64,000 bases of DNA from Euphorbia lathyris. Taxonomy: Eukaryota; Streptophyta; Magnoliopsida; Malpighiales; Euphorbiaceae. Of the stretch, positions 35,463 through 47,065 are shown one piece after another (position 1 is the stretch's first letter; every line of letters begins with the position of its first letter). The position numbers and the translations under genes are program-made. The stretch is taken from assembly GCF_963576675.1 (NCBI RefSeq), contig NC_088916.1, forward strand, positions 16,592,501 to 16,656,500, in the 5' to 3' direction. Below the pieces are notes generated by a model that did not search any database, had not been told where the DNA came from, and worked only from the letters and a program-made list of their open reading frames with translations.

Positions 35463-36300
35463 ACATAAATATTATAATTGACTGTAAAGTTACAACTAAA
35501 TCATCATCAAACTTAATTCTCAATATGTCGTATTTTTCTGTATATACCAAATAAAATATGATTTTACACCTAATTTAAAAATTTTAAACTCCAATTCATA
35601 AATCTCAAACTCTTGATAATATATTCTAGACTCCTACTTTATAAACTTTAATCTTTAAAAATAATGATTTTATTAGTTTGACATAATTCAAAATTATGAT
35701 TTGACATAGTTGTAAATAGTTTTTCAAAAGTGAATTTCTATGTAAATTTCCGAAAAGAGAACATGGTATGTAGAAGCTCTTTTATACGGTATTTTTTTGG
35801 GGTCAAATACATGAATATCATAATTAAGTACAAAATTACAACTAAATCATATTATCAAACTTAATTCTTAATATGTCATTATTTTCTATATATTACAAAT
35901 AAAATATGATTTTACACCATAATTTAAAAATTATACACCCCAATTTATAAATCATATAGAAAATATATTATAGACTCCTATTTTATAAATTCTAATCCTT
36001 AAAATACATTAAAATCATAATTAGATACAAAATTACAACTAGTTCATATCACCAAACTTAATTCTCAATATGTCATTATCCTCTATATATTATGATTTTA
36101 TATCATAATTTAAAAATTCAAGACCACAATTCATAAATCATAAACTCTATAAAATATATTCTAGACTTCTAATTTATAAATTCTACTCCTTAAAATATAT
36201 TAAAAATACTGATTTTACTAGTTTGAAATAATCCAAAATTATGACTTGACATAGTTATAAATAATTTTTAAAATATGAATTTCTGTGTAATTTTCCCTTT
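35463..36300. repeat. AT-rich direct repeat, three units
   Basis: Each unit (starting near 35463, 35800 and 36015) runs ACAAAATTACAACTAAATCAT, CCAAACTTAATTCTCAATATG, TTTTACACCATAATTTAAAA and ends near AATTTCTGTGTAATTTTCC. A single diverged copy lies at about 7105-7400. No coding capacity is seen. It looks like an old, tandemly amplified MITE. Confidence 0.65.
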
Positions 36301-37185
36301 CCCTTTTTCAAATAGTCCATGGGCTTTCTGATGGCCCATATATATTTACCCCAAAATACTCGAGTCCAATACTTTATTCTCCAAAAATCTGAAAAGCTAG
36401 AATTAATATTGGAGCTCTAAATCAAGACTTATCCAGATTATGACTCTACCGTCTGTATAAAGGCACTTAAGCCACTAAATACGACTTGTGCCCATAAAAT
36501 GTGTGGTGCAAAATTAGAAATTTTAACTAATTAATCAAACCTTTAATGATGAAAATATTTCAAATAGCTTTCTAGGTTAATCTTTAATTTTGAAAGTTGG
36601 TATTATGAATTTTTTTTTAATTAGTTTATTGTTTTCTTTTAAAAAAATTAGCTTATTATTATATTTCTTTAAGACATTTTAATCCCTAATTACCACTCAT
36701 TCCTAAACAAATATTGTTTTGTTCTTTTATAAAAAAAAAATAGTCTAATAATCTGATAAATATATTTGTCTAGCTACATTTCAGTGGTATTTGTTAATTA
36801 GAATTGTATTTCTATTCAAAATTATATGGACGAAAGTAACAATCAAACTAACAAATGTTATTGAAAACTTTAAAAAGAATATAATAATATTAGATATTTA
36901 TTTTAGTAAAATGTAAAATTATAAATTAATTGGTATATATTAAAAAATATATAGTATAATATATTATATAATATTCAATATACAATTAGCAATACAAATC
37001 TATTTTTTTAAAATTAACAAATTAACAAATCTAATGTTCTTGATCAAACATTTATGATCATATATGAAGATTTCACTTTTATTAGTGAAATCCTGAGAAT
37101 AATTTCAATGGTTAAATATATTTTTATGTATTATAAAGATCTAAGTTATAACAAGTGTATATCAGATTTTTTTAGAAGGTGATTA
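36301..37185. other. AT-rich intergenic DNA
   Basis: Nothing recognisable was found. The stretch is almost entirely A/T-rich with no open frame of interest. Confidence 0.5.
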
Positions 37186-37189
37186 AAAG

Positions 37190-37640
37190 GCTTAATACAT
37201 CAAGAGCCCTCTGAACTTGTTCAAAAAAAAGCTTGATTGACCTCTTTGAACTTACATGGTGTTTCATTAGCTCCCTAAACTTGCTTAAAGCATCATGATT
37301 AAGTCCATAAAACTATAAAAACGTCATAAAGATGTAAAAAAATAGAAAATTATTTTGTTTTAAAGATTTAGAATCACGAATTACGCCTTGATTTTTTATT
37401 TTTTTGATTTTTTTTATCGATTTAGACAAATTGAAATGTATATCATTTTAAATAAATTTAGTGAGCAAATTGATCATTGTAAGCAAGTTCATAGAACCAA
37501 TAGTTCACTTTAAACAAATTCAGATGACTAAATAGGTTCTTTTAAACAAGTTTATGGGAGCTAATGAGACATCATGTAAGTTTAGGGTGTCAATCAAGCT
37601 TTTGAACAAATTCAGAGACTCGTGATGTATTAAACCTGAT
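37190..37640. mobile_element. Foldback MITE, about 450 bp
   Basis: The left arm (GGCTTAATACATCAAGAGCC...GCTTGATTGACC...GGTGTTTCATTAGCTCCC) is mirrored by the right arm (GGGAGCTAATGAGACATC...CAATCAAGC...GTGATGTATTAAACC). A related element, with a similar TTGATTGG...TTCCGACAGACC arm, lies at 51068-51585. Confidence 0.7.
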
Positions 37641-37727
37641 TAAAAATATAAATTATTAAAAAAGAAAATAATAGTCATAAAATATAAATGACTTTATTTG
37701 TCATTGGAATAAGGTTCAAAAATACCT

Positions 37728-38245
37728 CTAACGTTTATGGTCAGGAGCAATTTTCCTCCTAACGTCTAAAATGGTGTAATTTTACCATTAAACTTGGCAT
37801 CCAAGAGGAATTTTACCCCTAAAGTTGACAAGTTTGGTTAATTTCAGACATATATTTTGTTCCTTATTCTGTATCAATTCAATATCATTGTTTCTAAAAA
37901 AAAGATTTCATATTTTTTATGATTTAATAATAGAATTAGAGATTAATATTTTTAAATTTGATGAAATATTTGAATTTTTTTTTTGTCCAACTCGTAAATA
38001 CAGTATTTTTTTATAGTTTTTTTCCACATCTAACTGTATGCTAGTGATATTTTACTAATTAGTGATAAAAATGATACACATGAAGTGTAAATGACAAGAT
38101 TCATGACCGAGAAAATAGTTTGAGAATTATTTCTCAAGGTAAAATTGCTTTTGATTGCCAATGTTAGGGATAAAATTGTACTATTTTAAATATTAGAGGT
38201 AAAATTACTCCTGACTGTAAACTTTAGAGGCATTTTTACAAAAAC
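37728..38245. mobile_element. Foldback element, family copy 1
   Basis: It starts AAAAATACCTCTAACGTTTATGG and ends TAAACTTTAGAGGCATTTTTA. Arms contain repeated words of the type TAACGTCTAAAATGGTG and AGGTAAAATTACTCCTGA. Its interior matches that of 38445-38990 on the opposite strand. Confidence 0.75.
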
Positions 38246-38444
38246 AACTATTAATAATTTACTAAGTGTTGCCAAACAGATTTACACAAACCGCTAATCA
38301 AATCAGCTAAATAAAAAAGTAATCAGCTAACGGTTAAACTCTATTTGCCGAACAAGGTCACTGACTTAAACATTCAAATCTTTTTTATTAGACCAACCCA
38401 GACCCGTCTTAAACAATTTTTTAGCCATATACTAAATATAAACA

Positions 38445-38990
38445 TTAGACCCTAACGTCTAAAATGATGCAATTTTACCTCTAACGATGGAAGCCAAGAG
38501 CAATTTTACTCCTAACATTAATAAATTGGGTCAATTTGAGAAATAATTCATCAAACTGTCTTCTCGGTCATAAATCTTGTTATTTACACTTCATATTTGT
38601 GTCATTTTATCAGTAACAAATCACAAACATTCGTTGGGATGTGAAAAAAATAAAAAAAAATAAAAAAATATACTGTCTTTTTGTACGGATTAGACAAAAA
38701 AATTCAAAAAAACCACCGAATTTATAAATATTAGTCTCAAATTTATTATTAAATTATAAAAAACATGAAATCATTTTTTTAGAACAAATTATTATGCAAT
38801 TGGTGCAGAATAATAAACAAAAATATATGTTTTATAATAGTGTCTAAAATTGACACAATTTATCAACGTTAGGGGTAAAATTATTCCTATCTTCCAACGT
38901 TAGGGGTAGAATTACACTATTTTAGACGTTAAGGGTAAAATTGCTCCTGGTCCAAAACGTTAGGGATATTTTTACACCTTAACCCTAAAA
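38445..38990. mobile_element. Foldback element, family copy 2 (inverted relative to copy 1)
   Basis: The arms read CCTAACGTCTAAAATGATGC on the left, and TTTTAGACGTTAAGGG and GTTAGGGATATTTTTACACC on the right. The interior (TATTTACACTTCATATTTGTG, TGATTTGTTAC-type words) is the reverse complement of copy 1's interior. Confidence 0.75.
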
Positions 38991-39775
38991 TTTATTTAAC
39001 TTTAATATTTTCATATTATTTTTCAAATAATTTCGTATATTGATAATAAATGTAATTTTTGACGTGACAGGAGGTTGTGACAGTAGACTTATTCATTCAT
39101 AGCCGGCCTCAATTAGTTTTATTCTCAGCCCAATTCGGCTTTAACACTAAAATCCTATTTCCATGGACCAATCTATACCGGAGTAATAAAGGCTTAGGTT
39201 CCAATTGGGTCAGGCTATGTCAAAAAGACTAAATCCTATATCCACATTAAATACAAATAAACTTGTTCAATTGTAAAACACAACCCCAAATTGCTGACAT
39301 GGACTGCAATTGAAGAAACACGTGAAATACAAAATCTGCAACGCTCGTGGAGTATGATAATTAGATTTTTGGCGTAATACGAATCCGGAGAAACTTTTTT
39401 ACAGTTGCTTCAAATAAGGGATAATTTTTTTTCCAATTTGGGGTTATATTTTACAATTGGACAAGTTTAAGGGGTAAGTTGTTACAATTGAAAGTTGAGT
39501 GGGACACTTGCAACATTTGGACAAGTTGTGGGATCATTTGTGTATTAGGCCAAAAAAAAAAATACCATAAACATGCCAACTCATTTATTGTTATCCCTTT
39601 GGAAATTAAAAATTCCAACCACTTGTTTTAAATTAAAAGTTGAAGAAGTTACTCCATAAGACCAAACCTCTGTCCAATAATTAATAAGATAAACCATAAA
39701 CAAATAATTAAAAAAAGTATACTTATCTCCATTTATACCATTCTGTTTGTTTACTTGTGCTGAAGCAAACCAACA
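38991..39775. other. Upstream region of the acyl-activating enzyme gene
   Basis: No gene is seen. ATTTATACC at 39731-39739 is a weak TATA-like site about 40 bp before the ATG. The leader GAAGCAAACCAACA directly precedes the start. A diverged repeat arm (ACAGTTGCTTCAAATAAGGG...TTGTGGGATCATTTGTGTATTAGGCC) lies at about 39400-39555. Confidence 0.4.
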
Positions 39776-41434
39776 ATGGATGAACTTAAACCCCGGCCAG
39801 CAAATTCCTCCCCGCTAACTCCGTTAAGCTTTCTAGAAAGATCAGCAACCGTCTACGGTGATTGCCTGTCCATCATCTACAATCACGCCACTTACACGTG
39901 GTCTCAAACTCACCGTCGATGTCTCCAGCTGGCTTCTTCTTTGTCATCCCACGGTTTCACCCACGGCGACGTCGTTTCCGTTCTCGCTCCCAATACCCCT
40001 CCCATGTATGAACTTCAGTTCGCCGTTCCTATGTCCGGCGCCGTCCTCAACAACATCAATACACGTCTTGATGCACGTACTGTCTCCGTTCTCTTGCGAC
40101 ACAGTGAATCAAAGCTCGTCTTCGTCGATTGCCTCTTACGTGATCTCATCCTCGAAGCTATCTCTCTGTTTCCGCCTGATTGTAAACGTCCGATTCTGAT
40201 CCTCATCGCTGACGATGATGAGGCACCGGAATCATCATCGTTGACCGGTGATTTTTGGTGCACTTACGAGAGTATGGTGGAGAGAGGGGATCCAGAGTTT
40301 AAGTGGGTCCAGCCGAGAAGTGAGTGGGAGCCGATGGTGCTAAACTACACATCAGGCACAACTTCATCTCCGAAAGGAGTTGTACATTGCCACAGAGGAA
40401 TTTTCATCATCACCGTTGGATCATTGATTGATTGGGGAGTTCCTAAACAGCCTGTTTATCTATGGACACTGCCGATCTTCCACGCTAATGGATGGAGCTA
40501 CCCGTGGGGAATCGCCGCTCTTGGTGGGACCAACATTTGCATCCGTAGATTCGAAGCATCAACTATCTACGACTTGATCAAACGGCACAGTATCACTCAC
40601 ATGTGTGGTGCACCGGTGGTACTAAACATGTTAACAAACACCCCCAGCAATGAACCTCTCAAAAACCCCGTGCACATCTTAACAGCCGGAGCTCCACCGC
40701 CAGCGGCGGTGCTTTCCCGCACTGAATCACTCGGTTTTGTGGTTAGCCACGGGTATGGATTGACCGAAACGGCAGGATTGGTGGTCTCCTGCGCGTGGAA
40801 GCGGAAGTGGAATCTATTCCCGGCGAGTGAAAGAGCGAGATTGAAAGCAAGACAAGGCGTGAAGATTGCTGGATTTACAGAGATAGATGTTGTGGATCCA
40901 AACACAGGAGTGAGCGTGAAACGAGATGGATTAGCAATCGGAGAAGTTGTATTGAGAGGCGGTTGTGTGATGCTTGGTTATCTGAAAGATCCAATCGGAA
41001 CAGCGAAGTGTATGAAAGCCGATGGGTGGTTTTATACCGGAGATGTTGGGGTTATGCATCCAGATGGATATATAGAGATTAAAGACCGATCTAAAGATGT
41101 GATTATCAGCGGAGGAGAGAATATTAGCAGTGTGGAGATTGAATCTGTGTTGTACACTAATCCGGCGGTGAATGAGGCGGCGGTGGTGGCGCGATCGGAT
41201 GAATTTTGGGGGGAAACGCCGTGTGCGTTTGTGAGTTTGAAAAATGGGTTGAGTGAGAAACCGAGTGAGAAGGACATAATTGATTTCTGCAGAGAGAAGA
41301 TGCCTCACTATATGGTGCCAAAAACGGTGGTGTTTAAAGATGAATTGCCGAAGACTTCAACCGGGAAGATTCAGAAGTTTGTGCTTAGAGAAATTACCAA
41401 GGCAATGGGATCTTCTAGGGTGAGTCGAATGTAG
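39776..41434 (+). CDS. Acyl-activating enzyme (AMP-binding acyl-CoA synthetase), peroxisomal
   Basis: This is a single-exon gene of 552 residues. The family adenylates a carboxylic acid with ATP and transfers the acyl group to CoA. Motifs are complete and in order: the ATP/AMP loop YTSGTTSSPKG (191-201), GYGLTETAG (326-334), the YTGD box (to Asp423), and the C-terminal catalytic lysine in STGKIQK (Lys531). The protein ends SRM, a major plant type-1 peroxisome signal, so import into peroxisomes is likely. The N-terminus (RPANSSPLTPLSFLERSA) matches the short plant AAE/AMPBP clade, whose members act on short- or medium-chain, branched or aromatic acids. The exact acid cannot be told. The coding region is much richer in G and C than its flanks, as usual for this intronless clade. 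Confidence 0.95.
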   Translation: MDELKPRPANSSPLTPLSFLERSATVYGDCLSIIYNHATYTWSQTHRRCLQLASSLSSHGFTHGDVVSVLAPNTPPMYELQFAVPMSGAVLNNINTRLDARTVSVLLRHSESKLVFVDCLLRDLILEAISLFPPDCKRPILILIADDDEAPESSSLTGDFWCTYESMVERGDPEFKWVQPRSEWEPMVLNYTSGTTSSPKGVVHCHRGIFIITVGSLIDWGVPKQPVYLWTLPIFHANGWSYPWGIAALGGTNICIRRFEASTIYDLIKRHSITHMCGAPVVLNMLTNTPSNEPLKNPVHILTAGAPPPAAVLSRTESLGFVVSHGYGLTETAGLVVSCAWKRKWNLFPASERARLKARQGVKIAGFTEIDVVDPNTGVSVKRDGLAIGEVVLRGGCVMLGYLKDPIGTAKCMKADGWFYTGDVGVMHPDGYIEIKDRSKDVIISGGENISSVEIESVLYTNPAVNEAAVVARSDEFWGETPCAFVSLKNGLSEKPSEKDIIDFCREKMPHYMVPKTVVFKDELPKTSTGKIQKFVLREITKAMGSSRVSRM

Positions 41435-41865
41435 AATTGAATCGGCCGAGTTGTTGTATTAATGATTTACAACTTTTTAAATGTAGGCATTACATAAGTT
41501 TGGGTACCAAACTTCAAGTTAGAAAAATAAATTAAGATGTTCAATCAGTTCTCTAAACTAAGCAAAGGTCATTAATTCTTCATGTTGAGTTTGGAGAAGA
41601 CAATTTGAAATTGAAATTGATGAAGTTTAATTGATGATTTTTAACTAGTTGAAGGACTTGATTTTGATCCCTTAAATTTAGGGAGAGTAAAATGAGTATC
41701 ATGGCTTCTATGTACAAATGAAAGGAGTTGTACATCTAATTATTTAAAAACTTATTAAGTTAATTATATTTAAGGAAAAATATAAAAATAAAATTTGTAG
41801 TTTGAATAATTTCTAAATAGAGTTTTAAAAATTGATAAATAGATATTTTTTGTTATATATGGGGA
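41435..41865. other. 3' flank of the acyl-activating enzyme gene
   Basis: AT-rich; no gene. Several AATAAA-like words, such as AAAATAAATTAAG near 41524, could serve polyadenylation. Confidence 0.4.
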
Positions 41866-42305
41866 AAAGCCTCCAAACCAAACAAAAATAAAAATTAAAA
41901 CTAAAACCACTTAGATAACTGTAAGAGGCACATCACATTTGCAACGATTCAAAAACAAACGTTTTGTGAAATAGTCATTCAGTCTGCAACACGCTTATTG
42001 TCGCAGTAAATATGAACAAGATTAACTTCCCACTCTCACTTGAGAAGCTCTTCACATTTGAAAATAAACTAATAAAAACGATGTCGGGTTAAATACTACT
42101 TACAGACCGACCGAAGCACCACTTGAGGGTCGAGCTCAAAAGCCACTCTTCTACACCCTTTGCTCCACGGGACCTTTAACCTAAAATAAAATCTCCAAAT
42201 CCCTACAAACTCCAATATTAACCGCAAAACCTCCTAACCACATACCATGTGTATCGCGAAGAAGGCCCTATAGAGGCGAGACCTAGATTGCCATTACTAG
42301 TATCA
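41866..42305 (-). pseudogene. LINE RNase H relic
   Basis: Read on the minus strand in broken frames it gives an RNase H-like order: RDTHGMWLGGFAVN-type words, then WSKGCRRVAFELD-type words, then FISLFSNVKSS and a late TVICRLND-type region. Stops and frame changes are frequent. The similarity is by eye to the other four LINE tails in this window. There is no clear A-tail. Confidence 0.45.
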
Positions 42306-44690
42306 TCATTGTTCACTTTAATTCACCCCGAGTTCGAAGGCTACCAACTAATATGCATCTCACGCCTTGTTATCATCTATTTTGATCGTTATTTTTAGTT
42401 TAATTTAGGATTATTTTTATTTTAGTCACTTCTTCATTGTGTTTTTTAGTTATGTTTTATTTATGTTTTGATGTTTTAGTATTTATGGTATCATAAACAA
42501 GGCAATATGGTCGTTGGAGTCCTCAATCAAAGAGGAGTTTTCCAATCCATGGGAAATCAAGTGTCAATAATGCGATGCACGAGAGGACTTTTGTTAGACG
42601 TTATGTTTCCTCCCATAACTCTGATTAAAGCTCGCTTGTTGAGGAACCTCTGAATCTTGGATTCTAATAAGTCCTCGACGTCTTACGGGGCCATGGCAAC
42701 TGATGCCAGAATTGGTTGCGACTCCATAGCTTGAGAGGGTTAGGTTGGTGGGCTGTAGTGTCATCGAGGGAGACTAGATGAGATGCGCCGCAAGTGGAGT
42801 GACTTTAACATGCAAGGTTGGGATTACTATTGTTGGTGCTTGGGGAGTCGATATTGTAGGCTGCTGCTGTGACCTCGTTTGGGCTTTAAGGAATTCTCAG
42901 ATATTGGTGTTTTTTCCTTAGAAGGTTCGTTGTTGCTCAATGATTTTCATTTGAGCCACTGTTTGAACTGCTTGAGTTGTTTGGAAACGTCTGTTCACGC
43001 TAATGAGCTACGTTGAGGGTCCAAAAGCCTCTTCATCAGAACCGACCTTTATAAACAAAGGGACGAGATTTTACGATAGTCCTTTTGGACTTAGTTGGGC
43101 TTCTTCCTGCTTGGAGCTTGAGGCTCCGATCGGGGTGCTTAATACTTCTTTAATTAGGGTGGCCATTGCCTGCTAATCAGCCATTTTAGTGCGTTTTTGC
43201 TGCAGTTGAAGAGAGATCGTAGTCAATGATGATGGGAGTAGTTTGTTACTCCATGATCACCGCACCAAATAATAAGGAAGTGGGACTTTGGAACGGCTGC
43301 ATCACCTGATTCTCCTCATATACCACAAATGGTCCATAAGGATACTTTGACGATCAAGTTAATTATTGCAAAGAGGTGAAGATACTGTAAGATAGAGAGA
43401 GAATGCGGTTTCCCTCTTTACTAATGGTGTTGTATGTATGGTTCTTGATTGTCCGTGAGCTTGACTTAGAAATAGGTATATTAGACTTGCCTCATATTTC
43501 TCATCATTTTGTATTCCAGTAATTGAACTTATTTTTCAAGCTCTATTCATAATTGAAAGTACTTGATTAAGTTCAAATCAGTATTGAAGAAATTTATGAA
43601 AGTATATGCAGCAATATCATTGATAGGGGCAAGGGACACTAGGAAAATAACCTACATCCATATTAATTATTCTCGTTACAAACTAATTTATATATAGTAA
43701 TTGAAATTACAAAGACTAGTATTTTCCAATACGTCTGGCTGTGGTTTAAAATTCATTATCTCTACCACTTTCTTCACTTAATTTTTGAAGAACTTTAATT
43801 TCCTCTTGTTCTACAAAAGAACAATGCCTAAATTATCTAGCGTAGATAAAGTTCACTTGCCAACAAGCAAGCAATTACTTTATGAACATAGAAAATATGA
43901 CTTATAGCTCAAAAATTATTAAAACATTAACAAAATGAGAAGGGTCAAATAAGTAGTATTTGACCATAATTTGAATAAGAAAAAAGACAATAATTTTGTC
44001 ATACTCAAGTTAATTTAGGCACCTAAATTAGTATAATAACACCCTAAATTATAAATGAGTTATCTTATTTTTCTATTGACTTGACCCAACATAAGAAAAG
44101 TAATATTTATTATTTCTTGGATGGGTTGGTGAGTTATTTGAGTTATTTAATGTTTATATTATAATTGCAATTCAAACTCTTAATTCAGTCTCTTTTGGTT
44201 TAAAAATGTTAATGTAAAAAAAATTAATTATAGTTCATAGTTGTAATTTCATCTGTAAGATTACTTTTGATTAAACATTAAAAGGCTATATGAAAATTAT
44301 ACAAAAATGGATAATAGATAGTGAAATAAGTTGTGAAAACTCGATCAATTTAGAGTTTAGAATATCAATTCATGTCAAACCTTTGTAAAGAATCACGAAA
44401 GTTGTAGAATATCAACTACTGTCGCAATGTGCTAGTAAATATATGTCGGTATCGAAAATAAGTGGATGGTATTTCAAATTTACTAGCAGATTCCTCTGAC
44501 CCATTTTGAATCGGAATAAATCTCCAGCGTACAAAAATTTGTGGTCGATATGCTATACTGGCAACCTTTTTACCAGCGGAATAGAATTTGTTTGTAAGCC
44601 GTTAATAATATCGATTACAGATGAAATATGGCCAATCACCTATGAAAATTCATTTGTTATATATTATATTTATATGTATTATTTTACAAC
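42306..44690. other. Gene-free region, possibly an old retroelement remnant
   Basis: Positions 42480-43450 have more balanced base composition than the flanks. They contain short peptide-like stretches on the minus strand but stops throughout, which suggests a decayed coding element. No domain is recognised. Positions 43460-44690 are AT-rich with nothing identifiable. Confidence 0.35.
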
Positions 44691-44695
44691 ACTAA

Positions 44696-45008
44696 GGGGG
44701 CGTTTGGTTCATAAGGGGTAAAGGAAAAGGAATCAAGAAAGGAAAACTAAAAGAAAGGAATGGAATAACCATTAATTCCCCTATGTGTTTGGATATGTTT
44801 AGGAAAGGGAATGGGGTAAAGGAAATCCAATTCCCTAGAGGGCATGGGGGTAATGGTTTAACCTAAAGTGGGATAATGGCTTAACCTAAAGTGGGTAAAG
44901 GGAATGAGTTTTTTTTTTTTTTTTGTAAACAAACAAGAACAAAGGAAATGAAACCCTCCCATTCTCATTCTCATTCCCATTCCTAAAGACCCCAAACCAA
45001 ACGCCCCC
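44696..45008. mobile_element. PIF/Harbinger (Tourist-like) MITE, 313 bp
   Basis: The terminal inverted repeats GGGGGCGTTTGGTT / AACCAAACGCCCCC are perfect over 14 bp. The 3-bp target duplication TAA lies at 44693-44695 and 45009-45011. Both features are typical of Harbinger MITEs. Internal 22-bp-scale repeats (GGTTTAACCTAAAGTGGG, GGCTTAACCTAAAGTGGG) occur at about 44854-44898. Confidence 0.93.
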
Positions 45009-45084
45009 TAATATCGTATTATTATATCCTTCCAAAAACAATTATATTATTATATTATTTATATAAAAAAATTTTGAAACAAAT

Positions 45085-46050
45085 AACATATTCATTAATG
45101 GAAATTCGAATACAATAAAATTCGGAGGAATACATTCCATTCCGAGAATTTTGAAAAAGAAAGGGTTGTGCGAGTTAACATATAAACCACACTATTTGCA
45201 TAACGACGTATAAAACTTATAGTTACATCATTAAAAGAATCACAAAGGGCCCTATACTCGTCAACAATAATCTCATAAGCCAAGGGAAAGCTAGTTTGCT
45301 GGAGGTGATCAACCACAACTAACACATCAGATTCCACTCTAACCCCATCCAACCCCTTGCATTTTAACCAACTGAGTTTCTCACGAATACTTATAACTTC
45401 ATCATCATTTGGCAAAAAATTCTCAAATTTCCTACATGCAAAAGCACTATAGAAATTCTCATAGAAATCGTGTAGCACTGTCCCGATACCAATGAAACTC
45501 GTTCCAGGAAAAATTGAGGCATCTACATTCAGTTTTAACGCATTTGGCGGGGACACGACCAAGCCTACAACTCAGCAGTTCCCAACCTAATTACCTTCAA
45601 ACTCGCCTAAGCATCTTGCAAATTCTTTAGGACCGAAACACATAATTTAATGATACTTTCCGCAACAACAACATTATCATTCCAAAATGCACAATTTTTA
45701 CCGTACCACATACCTCAAATTACTGCTACCCAAACACAATATTTATCAACATTGAAAACATCCAAAACGTTTTTCATCCAGTCTTGAAAAGATTCAATAT
45801 GGGGAACATTTAAATAGTTCAACGATACACTGTTCCACATTGCTACAACATAAGAACATTCATTAAATATATTGAAGAGAGGTTCATATCTTATCCTACA
45901 TAGGTTGCAAATCAGATCAGTCGCAATTCGCCTTAAAATTAAGTTATCAACCGTAAGGAGAATACATTTGCAAGCTCGCCACAGGAGATTTGGCATCTTG
46001 CTCGACACCTTCAACTCCTAAAGTGTTTTTGAAAAACTAATTGGTTGTTA
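45085..46050 (-). pseudogene. LINE 3' portion: zf-RVT and RNase H domains
   Basis: From right to left on the minus strand: a reverse-transcriptase-associated zinc finger (45715-46014; TVDNLILRRIATDLICNLC and FNECSYVVAMWNSV), a linker with a stop, and an RNase H domain (45095-45562; LNVDASIF, VESDVLVVVDHL, FIRRYANSV). This is the C-terminal order of plant L1-type LINEs. The RNase H frame itself is open, but the unit is broken between domains and lacks reverse transcriptase. Confidence 0.8.
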
Positions 46051-46099
46051 TGCACTCTAATTTAGGCTCGGATTGTATCCATCATTTAACGTATATTCC

Positions 46100-46690
46100 T
46101 CGTTATGCTCCAGAATCTAGAATCAAAATTCTGTCTCTTTATTGGTATATAGAGGAATAGTCAAAATGCTATTGGAATCCTCATTACTAAAAGTTATACG
46201 GATAAGAGCTTCATCCCAACGCCTTTGATTTTCATAGAATAACATTTCTACATCCGCATGCTTCACAGCTTCCAAAAGCACAAACACTAAGGGAAAAAAA
46301 AAAAAAACCAGAACAACGGCAAGGCAAGAGTCATTAACCAAGGACAAGTTTAGGAAAGCTAACTCCTACATTGTCATCAAATAACAAAGGTAAAATGAAC
46401 ACCGGAAGAGAGGAAAACATAGTTACTCCTAGTTCCCGAGCATGTCCTTCCAACGCAAGGTGGTCCGCCATCCGGTTTTGCTCCCTAAAGACATGGACAA
46501 TTTGGATTTCCATAAATGATAACCAAATTCTCTTAATCGTCTTTACCAAAATCCGGCTTGCCAAGCATTCACTTCTCATATCAGATAACAATCTCACAGC
46601 TTCAACGGTGTCTGACTCAATCTGTAATTTTCTAATGCCCAACTATTCCGCCAGCCTTAACCCGACAAGATACCCCAAAATTTTAAAAGT
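46100..46690 (-). pseudogene. Second LINE RNase H fragment in the same orientation
   Basis: The frame 46334-46642 encodes an RNase H C-terminal half (LQIESDTVEAVRLL, VHVFREQNRMADHLA). The remainder to 46123 is tail sequence with an A-run complement (46299-46310). It lies upstream of the zf-RVT of the neighbouring LINE relic, so it is a separate insertion. Confidence 0.7.
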
Positions 46691-47065
46691 TATAATATTG
46701 CTTACATAAAATATAAAATGTATATCTATAAAGTATTAATTACTTATAAGTATAAATTAATATATTTATATATAGTAAACACGTTCAACTTTGATTCAAC
46801 TCGGGTTGAACCTTTAGTTCGTAATCCTTAACTTTTCATGACATTAATCAATTCAATTTTAATAATCATATGTTAATAATTATACGTTAACACACGATAA
46901 CGTGTTGTGTTAAACAATATAAAATCTATAATTCGAGTATGAGAAAAAAAAAAAAGGAAAAAGGAGAAATTTAAGAAATTATGTACTTTCATATATTTTT
47001 TTCAGTAAAGGACAGAATTTAATCTAAAATTCTAATAATCTGGTAAATTGAATATTGGAATTACA
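46691..47065. other. Intergenic, 3' of the carboxylesterase gene
   Basis: AT-rich. No feature is seen apart from an A-run at 46950-46960. Confidence 0.4.

Noticed and set aside
35463..36300. Possible CRISPR-like or satellite array
   Set aside because: Units are about 290-340 bp, diverged and AT-rich in a plant genome; an amplified MITE is the simpler reading.
39858..41308. Other-frame and antisense open frames across the acyl-activating enzyme
   Set aside because: They are shadows of a G/C-rich coding region; the 552-residue frame has all catalytic motifs.
42480..43450. Possible gene on the minus strand
   Set aside because: Short peptide-like stretches but frequent stops in all frames and no recognisable domain.
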